Positions 1 through 5,695 of a DNA stretch of 6,391 nucleotides are shown here, piece by piece. The stretch is from Oscillospiraceae bacterium (lineage in GTDB: Bacteria > Bacillota > Clostridia > Oscillospirales > Oscillospiraceae), in contig JAFZQQ010000090.1 of NCBI GenBank assembly GCA_017620315.1, positions 1 through 6,391 of the forward strand. Direction: 5' to 3'. Every line of letters starts with the position of its first letter. Within the stretch, counting starts at the first letter, position 1. Both the position numbers and the translations under genes were made by a program. The notes below the pieces were generated by a model. It was given only the letters and a program-made list of their open reading frames with translations. It ran no database searches and was not told the DNA's origin.

Positions 1-1541
1 ATCAGCTTATAGAGGTTTTTGAGACCGACGCTGTTCCTGGCGATAAGAATAATATGTTTCAAATGACGGCCGGCAGAAAGAGCGCCTTCTGGCCTGTGCC
101 TCATCATCTCATCGTTGATACTCTGAATATTCGTCACTCCACGCTGCTCAAGAATCTTGAAAAACCTGGCAAGCATCTGCGCAACGGGAACGGCATCATC
201 GCTTGCGCGATGATGATTGAATTCCGGAAGACCAAGTGCGTCGGCGACGATATTGAGCTTATGGCTTTTCAAATTGGGAATGAGATTCTGTGCGAAGATA
301 AGCGAGTCAAGATAGGTCGGTTCAAAGGGAATTCCGCATTTTTTGCAGCCTGCGCGAATAAAGCCTATATCAAATTCAGCGTTATGGGCGGCAAGGATAC
401 GGTCTCCGGCGAAATCAAGGAAAGCGCGAAGGGCTTCCTCAAGCTTCGGCGCGCCGCGGAGCATCTCGTCGGTGATGCCCGTCAGCCCGACTATATTCGG
501 TGAGAGCCTGCGCTCGGGGTCCACAAAGGTCTGAAACGTATCGACTATCTTGCCATTTTTCATCAGCACAGCGCCGATCTCGGTAATAGCTTCCTCTGTG
601 ACCTTCAGGCCTGTGGTCTCAATGTCAAAGCAGACGATCTCGTCTGAAAAAGAGCCATCCTTCGTACCGTGAACCGCGACACGATCGTCAAGATTATTAA
701 CGAAATAGCCTTCACATCCGTAAAGTATTTTTATTTTACCCTTGGCCGCTTTGGAGGCGTCAGGGAAAGCCTGTGCCACGCCATGGTCTGTAATGGCTAT
801 TGCCGGCATACCCCATGAAGCCGCAAGCGATACCACCTTCTTTGTGTCAGTCAGCGCGTCCATGTTGGACATCTGGGTATGCAGATGAAGCTCTACGCGT
901 TTGACCGGCGCATCGTCTTTTCTTCCCTCATGCGCGACAGAGTTTATTTTTGAGGGATTCATCTGTATATCTTTTCCGTCGCGGCTCAGCTCCATTCTTC
1001 CAGTTACTCTGAGCCACATCCCCGGCGTTATATTCTGCTGATACTGCTTCACATCCGGGCCTTCTATGAATCTGGTGACATTCACCGAGCCCGTATAGTC
1101 GGTCATCTGTATTGAGACGATCCATTTTCCCTTCTGCCTTGTTTCATGGCAGTCGAATCCAAAGACCTCTCCCTCGATAACAGGGGTTTTAAGTTTTAGA
1201 TTAAGGTCACGCATAGGCGTTTTCTTGTCTTTGATCTCGCCGCCTATGATATTTTTTATTTTAGGCTTTTTCTTTCCGGGCTCGGTTTCCTCATCCTCCG
1301 ACGCGACCTCATGCGCTATGATTCTCACGGAAGAAAGGGCATATCGCTCGGCAAGCTGCTCCTCGACGTCTTTGACAGTATTATCCGAAAGAGGTTCCTG
1401 CGTTTCGATCTCAAGATGCAGTTTTCTTGCCTCGGGCTCAAGAAGCATATCCGTAACGACAGTCTTTGTCAGTATGCACCTAAGTGAAAACTCCGGGAAA
1501 AAATCACTGAACAGGTCAAAAAATGCTTTTCTGTCTTCCAT
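1..1541 (-). CDS. polC: DNA polymerase III PolC-type alpha subunit, N-terminal 513 residues (3' end outside window)
   Basis: PolC is the Gram-positive replicative polymerase with built-in 3'-5' proofreading. Reading from the ATG at 1541, the frame is open to the left edge (513 codons; the family is usually about 1,400, so the polymerase part is off-window). Domains in order: an N-terminal region (1-75); an acidic then Lys-rich linker (about 78-107); an OB fold (about 115-205) starting PVIEGEVFGF with MTDYTGSVNV; the first part of the PHP domain with ELHLHTQMSNMDA (His 219, His 221, Asp 228) and TDHG (His 253); then the inserted DEDDh exonuclease. The exonuclease residues are all present: Asp 306 and Glu 308 in FDIETTG, Asp 391 in AHNAEFD, and His 444 and Asp 449 in HHRASDD. 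The segment HIILIARNSVGLKNLYKL near the edge matches PolC just after the exonuclease. The start is firm at its upstream limit: an in-frame TAG (ispG stop) lies 18 bases upstream with no start codon between. The SD is weak (GGA). The N-terminus is shorter than in B. subtilis. Confidence 0.96.
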   Translation of the reverse strand, partial: MEDRKAFFDLFSDFFPEFSLRCILTKTVVTDMLLEPEARKLHLEIETQEPLSDNTVKDVEEQLAERYALSSVRIIAHEVASEDEETEPGKKKPKIKNIIGGEIKDKKTPMRDLNLKLKTPVIEGEVFGFDCHETRQKGKWIVSIQMTDYTGSVNVTRFIEGPDVKQYQQNITPGMWLRVTGRMELSRDGKDIQMNPSKINSVAHEGRKDDAPVKRVELHLHTQMSNMDALTDTKKVVSLAASWGMPAIAITDHGVAQAFPDASKAAKGKIKILYGCEGYFVNNLDDRVAVHGTKDGSFSDEIVCFDIETTGLKVTEEAITEIGAVLMKNGKIVDTFQTFVDPERRLSPNIVGLTGITDEMLRGAPKLEEALRAFLDFAGDRILAAHNAEFDIGFIRAGCKKCGIPFEPTYLDSLIFAQNLIPNLKSHKLNIVADALGLPEFNHHRASDDAVPVAQMLARFFKILEQRGVTNIQSINDEMMRHRPEGALSAGRHLKHIILIARNSVGLKNLYKL

Positions 1542-1556
1542 TTTCCAATTCCGTTT

Positions 1557-2594
1557 CTATATTTTTGATATCTCATCCATCAGCGCGTCTGCCAGCTTTT
1601 CCTCCGGTACTTTGTAAAGAACCGTACCGCGGCGGAAGATAAGCCCCTCTCCCTTTCCTCCGGCAATCCCAATATCTGCGGCGCTCGCCTCTCCGGGGCC
1701 GTTGACAACGCAGCCCATTACCGCGACGGTTATTCTTTTGTCACAGTCGGACAGTCTTCGCTCAAGCTCCTCGACAAGCGGGATCATGTTGTAGGAGGTG
1801 CGGCCGCAGGTGGGGCATGAGATGATATTGACGCCGGTGCTGCGAATACCGCACGCCTGTAATATCCGCTTTGCGGCGTATACCTCCTCGACCGGATCCG
1901 CAGTGAGCGAAACCCGCACGGTATCACCGATCCCGTCACACAAAAGCGAGCCGATTCCTATCGAGGACTTCACAATGCCCATCGACGGCGTTCCCGCTTC
2001 GGTGACGCCGAGATGCAGCGGATAATCGCATTTTTCTCTCAGCATGCGGTACGCTTTGATGTTTGTCGGAACGTCGCTGCTCTTTACAGATACGCAGATA
2101 TCTGTAAAATCATACTTTTCAAGAAGTCTGATATGCCCGAGCGCACTCTCTGTCAGCGCCTCCGGCGTCACATGCCCGTATTTTGCCAGAAGCTCCTTTT
2201 CAAGCGAGCCGCCGTTTACGCCGATTCGTATCGGCACGTTATGAGTGCGGCAGGCGGTGACAATGGCACGGACATTGTCCTCTCCGCCGATGTTTCCCGG
2301 ATTGATGCGGATCTTGTCAGCTCCGCGCTCAGCGGCCTCCACTGCCAGACGATAGTCAAAATGGATATCGGCCACAAGCGGAAGGTGTATTTTTTCCTTT
2401 ATGCTGCTTATGGCACGGGCAGACTCCATATCAGGCACGGTCACGCGCACAAGCTCGCAGCCGGCCGCTTCAAGCGCCCGTATCTGTCCCACGGTAGACC
2501 CGACGTCGTTCGTTTTCGTGTTGCACATAGACTGTATAGATACCGGCGCGCCTCCGCCAATTGCAAGTGCGCCGGCGTAAATGCGTTTGGACAT
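1557..2594 (-). CDS. ispG: 4-hydroxy-3-methylbut-2-enyl diphosphate synthase (GcpE)
   Basis: IspG converts methylerythritol cyclodiphosphate to HMBPP, the penultimate step of the MEP pathway. It is a cytosolic [4Fe-4S] enzyme fed by flavodoxin or ferredoxin. The 345 residues form the standard two-domain bacterial protein: a TIM-barrel part (about 1-250) with QSMCNTKT, ADIHFDYR (75-82), INPGNIG (97-103), IRIGVNGGSLE and HLGVTEAG, then the iron-sulfur domain. The cluster ligands are Cys 260 and Cys 263 (CPTC), Cys 295 in MGCVVNGPGE and Glu 302. The spacing C-x2-C-x31-C-x6-E is the same as in E. coli IspG (C270, C273, C305, E312). Nothing appears missing. It ends with TAG, which is in the same frame as the polC ATG 15 bases later. 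An oxygen-sensitive cluster enzyme fits an anaerobic host but does not prove one. Confidence 0.97.
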   Translation of the reverse strand: MSKRIYAGALAIGGGAPVSIQSMCNTKTNDVGSTVGQIRALEAAGCELVRVTVPDMESARAISSIKEKIHLPLVADIHFDYRLAVEAAERGADKIRINPGNIGGEDNVRAIVTACRTHNVPIRIGVNGGSLEKELLAKYGHVTPEALTESALGHIRLLEKYDFTDICVSVKSSDVPTNIKAYRMLREKCDYPLHLGVTEAGTPSMGIVKSSIGIGSLLCDGIGDTVRVSLTADPVEEVYAAKRILQACGIRSTGVNIISCPTCGRTSYNMIPLVEELERRLSDCDKRITVAVMGCVVNGPGEASAADIGIAGGKGEGLIFRRGTVLYKVPEEKLADALMDEISKI

Positions 2595-2599
2595 GTCAG

Positions 2600-2604
2600 C
2601 CTCC
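2600..2604 (-). promoter_or_regulatory. Ribosome binding site of ispG
   Basis: On the minus strand GGAGG lies five bases before the ATG at 2594 and one base after the rseP TAA stop. It is the strongest SD in the window and fixes the ispG start. The position next to the preceding stop favours coupled translation. Confidence 0.75.
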
Positions 2605-2605
2605 G

Positions 2606-3673
2606 TTATTTCACAAGCTTTGATACGTCGTTAAATGTTACAAACAGCATCAGTCCCATCAGTGCGACGAAGCCCACAGCGTTGATAACCGCCTCAAACT
2701 TCTGAGGTATCTTTTTCTTGAACAGAAGCATAGCTATCTCATCCACGATCAGGATAAGGATCTTTCCTCCGTCCAGTGCGGGAAGAGGCAGCAGATTCAT
2801 CACAGCAAGATTGACCGCAATCATAGCGCCGAAGAACAGAACGTTTTCAAGCGCGGCGGCAAAACCAGCCTCCGCTTCTGTTTCCTGCCCCATTTCGCTG
2901 ATCGTGGATACGATTCCAACAGGCCCGCTCAGATCCTTAACTCCCGCAGTGCCGGTTATCAGCATCTGAAGGCTCATTCGCACAAGCCGAACATAGTCAA
3001 TAGCGTTATACCAAGTGTATTTCAGCTTGAGCAGCGGCGTTGCCTCGACTACATTTCCGTATGAAAAACCGAAGGCGCGGTACTCATTTCCGTTTTCATC
3101 GGTATATGTCTGCTTGTGGAGCGTCCGTTCAAGCTTCTTGCCGTCTCGCAGCACAACAAGCTCCAGGGTATCTCCCTGAGATTTGTACTGAAGCACTGTT
3201 GCAACGTCATTTCTCAAATAAATACGTTCGCCGTTTATCTTGAATATTTCGTCGCCAACCATAATACCGTCCTCGCCGGCGGAGGGAAAGCCGTCGTTCA
3301 GCGCAACTATCTCATTCGTATAAAATGCGGCTGCTCCCGCGTAGAGGCACAGCAAAATCAAAAGCCCTGTGATAAAGTTCATCGCTGCACCGGCGATAAT
3401 AATCAGAAACTGCTTCCAGAACGGCTGGTGATTAAGCGCCCTCGGATCCTCCGATTCGTCATCCTCTCCCTCCATTGCGCAAAATCCGCCAATGGGGAAA
3501 AGACGGAGGGAATAATCCGTCTCCCCTTTCTTCTTTTGAAACAGAAGCGGGCCCATACCGATGGAGAACTCATTTACCTTTACGCCGCAGGCTTTAGCCA
3601 CGGCAAAATGGCCAAGTTCATGAAGCCCGATAAGGATCCCAAAAATAAGGATAGCTAAGAGAATATAAACCAT
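2606..3673 (-). CDS. rseP: Site-2 intramembrane zinc metalloprotease with PDZ domain (RseP/RasP family)
   Basis: This is a membrane-embedded zinc protease. In model bacteria the family cleaves anti-sigma factors and remnant signal peptides within the bilayer; the targets here cannot be read from the sequence. At 355 residues it is of usual length. The first membrane segment (about 2-24) carries HELGH at 18-22, giving two zinc-binding His and the catalytic Glu. A second hydrophobic stretch (about 88-113) contains the AGAAMNF motif. A PDZ-like domain follows, about 120-190, including GIMVGDEIFKINGE. SGPVGI is at 249-254. The third membrane segment ends with NLLPLPALDGG (293-303), whose Asp is the third zinc ligand, and a last segment spans about 328-347. 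All catalytic elements are intact. The ATG at 3673 has a good SD. In B. subtilis the equivalent gene also sits between dxr and polC. Confidence 0.95.
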   Translation of the reverse strand: MVYILLAILIFGILIGLHELGHFAVAKACGVKVNEFSIGMGPLLFQKKKGETDYSLRLFPIGGFCAMEGEDDESEDPRALNHQPFWKQFLIIIAGAAMNFITGLLILLCLYAGAAAFYTNEIVALNDGFPSAGEDGIMVGDEIFKINGERIYLRNDVATVLQYKSQGDTLELVVLRDGKKLERTLHKQTYTDENGNEYRAFGFSYGNVVEATPLLKLKYTWYNAIDYVRLVRMSLQMLITGTAGVKDLSGPVGIVSTISEMGQETEAEAGFAAALENVLFFGAMIAVNLAVMNLLPLPALDGGKILILIVDEIAMLLFKKKIPQKFEAVINAVGFVALMGLMLFVTFNDVSKLVK

Positions 3674-3677
3674 AACA

Positions 3678-3682
3678 ACCTC
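3678..3682 (-). promoter_or_regulatory. Ribosome binding site of rseP
   Basis: On the minus strand GAGGT lies four bases before the ATG at 3673 (five bases when counted from GAGG). It supports that start. It is the only recognisable signal in the 23-base dxr-rseP gap, which is otherwise A/T-rich. Confidence 0.7.
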
Positions 3683-3695
3683 GAAAAAAAAGAAA

Positions 3696-3715
3696 TTTAT
3701 AGCCGTTTTATAGCC
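3696..3715 (-). repeat. Short tandem repeat (9-base unit, 11-base period) at the dxr 3' end
   Basis: On the minus strand GGCTATAAA occurs twice with a period of 11 (plus-strand 3707-3715 and 3696-3704), spanning the last dxr codons and the TAA stop. An uninterrupted T8 tract follows in the 23-base gap (plus-strand A8 at 3684-3691). There is no inverted repeat, so this is not an intrinsic terminator. It is probably chance or minor slippage, with no assigned function. Confidence 0.5.
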
Positions 3716-4851
3716 TTTGCAACGCTCTCGCGCGCAAGACGGTCTGCCTCAAGTATTTCCTCCAGCGAAGGCGAAGAAACCTGTGTGATCTCCGAAAGCG
3801 CGGCCTCAACAAGCGCCGGAATATCATTAAAACCTATTCGTTCATCCAAAAACGCCCCGACAGCGGCTTCGTTCGCGCCGTTCATTATTGCGCAGGACGT
3901 ACCTCCCTGCTTTGCGCAGCGCCTTGCTATCGCCAGGCAGCGAAAAGCATCCTCATCAGGCGCGGCAAATGTCAGAGGCGCACATTTTAGCAGATCGAGC
4001 GGTTCGGCGCTGGATACGACGCGAGTCGGGAACGTAAGCGCATAACGGATCGGGAGCTTCATATCCGGCGTTCCCATTTGCGCCAGCAGCGCTCCGTCAC
4101 GGAACTCGACAAGCGAATGGACTATGCTTTGCCTGTGGATCACGGCGTCGACCTGAGAAAGCGGCAGCCTGTAAAGCCTCATCGCCTCGATGATTTCAAG
4201 TCCCTTGTTCATCAGCGTTGCGCTGTCTATCGTTATCTTGGCGCCCATAGACCAGTTAGGATGCTTTAATGCATCCGCACGGCTCTTCCCCGCAAGCTCT
4301 TCATAGGAAAGCCCGTAAAACGGCCCTCCGGAGCAAGTGAGCAGAAGGCGCTTTATTTCGCTGCGGTCCCGGCAGCCCTGAAGGCACTGGAAGATAGCGC
4401 TGTGCTCGCTGTCGACGGGGATAAGCTCCGCACCGCAGCGCGCAACCTCATCCATAACCAGCTCTCCGGCACAGACGAGCGTCTCCTTATTTGCAAGAGC
4501 TATGCGTTTTTTACATTCTATGGCTTTAAGCGTGGGTTTAAGCCCTATCATTCCCACCACTGCGGTGACGACCGTATCCGCCTCCGGCAAAGAAGCTGCG
4601 GCGACAAGTCCCTCCATCCCGCTTCCGACCTCAATGCCAACGTCTGCAAGGCGTCCGCGCAGCTCTTTTGCGGCGTCATGGTCATAAAGCACCACAAGAC
4701 GCGGGTGAAACTCCCGCGCCTGCTTCTCAATCAAATCTACGCTTGAATTTGCGGTCAACGCAGCGACTCTGACGCCAAGCTCTCGAACGACGTCAAGGGT
4801 CTGCCGTCCTATAGAGCCCGTCGAGCCCAGTAATGAAATACTTTTTGTCAT
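3697..4851 (-). CDS. dxr: 1-deoxy-D-xylulose 5-phosphate reductoisomerase
   Basis: Dxr (IspC) rearranges and reduces DXP to MEP with NADPH and a divalent metal. It is the committed step of the MEP isoprenoid pathway and the fosmidomycin target. The 384-residue length is typical. The NADPH-binding GSTGSIG is at 9-15, and NKET is at 121-124. The metal-binding Asp 147 and Glu 149 lie in VDSEHSA, with Glu 219 in NKGLE. The active-site flexible loop HPNWSMG is at 197-203, followed by the KITIDSATLMNKG block. GTPDMKLPIRYA (260-271) and NGANEAAV (324-331) are also characteristic. All catalytic residues I can place are present. The ATG lies one base after the cdsA stop, with only a weak GGA-type SD about ten bases upstream, so translation probably depends on ribosomes finishing cdsA. 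The product feeds the pathway that later uses IspG, encoded two genes downstream. Confidence 0.97.
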   Translation of the reverse strand: MTKSISLLGSTGSIGRQTLDVVRELGVRVAALTANSSVDLIEKQAREFHPRLVVLYDHDAAKELRGRLADVGIEVGSGMEGLVAAASLPEADTVVTAVVGMIGLKPTLKAIECKKRIALANKETLVCAGELVMDEVARCGAELIPVDSEHSAIFQCLQGCRDRSEIKRLLLTCSGGPFYGLSYEELAGKSRADALKHPNWSMGAKITIDSATLMNKGLEIIEAMRLYRLPLSQVDAVIHRQSIVHSLVEFRDGALLAQMGTPDMKLPIRYALTFPTRVVSSAEPLDLLKCAPLTFAAPDEDAFRCLAIARRCAKQGGTSCAIMNGANEAAVGAFLDERIGFNDIPALVEAALSEITQVSSPSLEEILEADRLARESVAKAIKRL

Positions 4852-4852
4852 G

Positions 4853-5683
4853 TCAAATTATTCCAAGGCAAACAAATAAATATATGACAGGCGCAATAAA
4901 CAGCGTCGAGTCAAAGCGGTCAAGCACACCGCCGTGCGTAAGGAACAGGCGGCTGTAATCCTTCACGCCCGCTTCACGTTTGATCAGCGAGGTCGAAAGG
5001 TCGCCAAGCTGCCCGAAAACATTGGAAACTATTCCGACGAGCGCAAGCATAATGTAATTCGGCGTGTAACCGAAAAAGCGGCTGCCGATAAGACCAAGAA
5101 GCAGCATTCCGAGGGCGGAGCCGAGCATATTTCCGTAAAATCCTGCCCATGTTTTGTTGGGGCTGACATGCGGAGCCATCTTTTTCTTTCCGAACCACTT
5201 GCCGAAATACATCGCGAGTGAATCGCCGGCAAATGCTGTGAAAAAAGGCGCGAGCACATAGACCCTGCCAAAGCTGTCGTGCATTCTCAGAAGCAATATG
5301 CAGCCGTACATTGCCGGGAAAAATGCGCCGCCGACTATCCCCGCCGAAACGGTTGAAAAACCGACTGCATTATTCTTCCCGTATGTGATGACCGAGGCGG
5401 CAAACAGGCTCAAAATCAACGGAAGCGGGCCAAAAAACATCGCAGGGACATCCTCCGGCAGCAAATCCCGGCAGTATATCGTAATGACCTGAGCTGCGGC
5501 AAACACAGCGGTTATGATGATGAGCTCTCGCGATACGTTCTTCCCCGCTACCTTCAAAAGCTCATACGCAGCGAGTGAGGAAACGGCGGTCACAAGCAGC
5601 ATTGTCGCCCATACCGGGCAATAAAGCAGGATGAGCAAGAGAAGCGGCAGCCCGATAACCGCCACCAACCAGCGTTGTTTCAT
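4853..5683 (-). CDS. cdsA: Phosphatidate cytidylyltransferase (CDP-diacylglycerol synthase)
   Basis: CdsA makes CDP-diacylglycerol from phosphatidic acid and CTP, the branch point for bacterial phospholipids, and is an integral membrane enzyme. From the ATG at 5683 it has 276 residues, a usual length. A GTG at 5692 in the same frame would add three residues, but it lies inside the SD site. The protein has about eight or nine hydrophobic segments (roughly 4-25, 26-44, 53-70, 82-100, 110-133, 142-160, 187-205, 208-225 and 259-276). The C-terminal CDS signature is clear: SLIKR at 232-236, KD at 241-242 and HGGVLDRFDS at 250-259, with Asp 228 in GQLGDLS. Two conserved places differ from the usual family sequence. 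The SPxKTWEG loop reads SPNKTWAG (Ala 180 for Glu), and the LPGHGG segment reads FLTHGG (247-252). The gene stops one base before the dxr ATG, so translation is probably coupled. Confidence 0.93.
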   Translation of the reverse strand: MKQRWLVAVIGLPLLLLILLYCPVWATMLLVTAVSSLAAYELLKVAGKNVSRELIIITAVFAAAQVITIYCRDLLPEDVPAMFFGPLPLILSLFAASVITYGKNNAVGFSTVSAGIVGGAFFPAMYGCILLLRMHDSFGRVYVLAPFFTAFAGDSLAMYFGKWFGKKKMAPHVSPNKTWAGFYGNMLGSALGMLLLGLIGSRFFGYTPNYIMLALVGIVSNVFGQLGDLSTSLIKREAGVKDYSRLFLTHGGVLDRFDSTLFIAPVIYLFVCLGII

Positions 5684-5689
5684 CCCCAA

Positions 5690-5695
5690 CACCTC
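5690..5695 (-). promoter_or_regulatory. Ribosome binding site deciding the cdsA start
   Basis: On the minus strand this reads GAGGTG and ends six bases before the ATG at 5683, which is near-ideal Shine-Dalgarno spacing. It overlaps the uppS stop codon, suggesting translational coupling. The longer candidate start, a GTG at 5692, lies inside this site and has only a closer, poorer AAGG upstream, so the ATG is preferred. Confidence 0.7.

Noticed and set aside
54..503. Plus-strand open frame (149 codons) opposite polC
   Set aside because: The minus strand here encodes the PolC proofreading exonuclease with all five DEDDh residues, so the plus frame is a shadow.
928..1125. Minus-strand 65-codon open frame inside polC
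   Set aside because: It is out of frame within the PolC OB-fold coding region, which is continuously open in the correct frame.
1225..1617. Plus-strand Ser/Phe-rich open frame (130 codons) with a hydrophobic start, spanning the polC start and ispG end
   Set aside because: Its Ser/Phe richness is the mirror of Glu/Lys-rich codons in PolC residues 1-105. It lacks an SD and family resemblance.
2013..2705. Long plus-strand open frame (230 codons) opposite ispG and the 3' end of rseP
   Set aside because: It lies antisense to the intact ispG and rseP genes, shows no family motif I recognise, and has a basic, His/Arg/Tyr-rich composition typical of shadow frames. No SD-start pair is convincing.
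3371..3394. RseP motif AGAAMNF lacking the Pro of AGPxxNF
   Set aside because: Ala here is common in clostridial homologues to my knowledge. HELGH and LDGG are intact.
3116..3658. Plus-strand open frame (180 codons) opposite rseP
   Set aside because: It is fully antisense to an intact protease gene with all catalytic motifs, and has no recognisable domain. It is a shadow frame.
3674..3700. Possible intrinsic terminator (T8 tract) between dxr and rseP
   Set aside because: There is no GC-rich inverted repeat before the T tract, only a direct repeat. The next gene follows at once with a good SD.
4126..4150. Dxr motif HRQSIVHS in place of HPQS
   Set aside because: Arg at this place is ordinary in clostridial Dxr as far as I recall, and all metal and substrate residues are intact.
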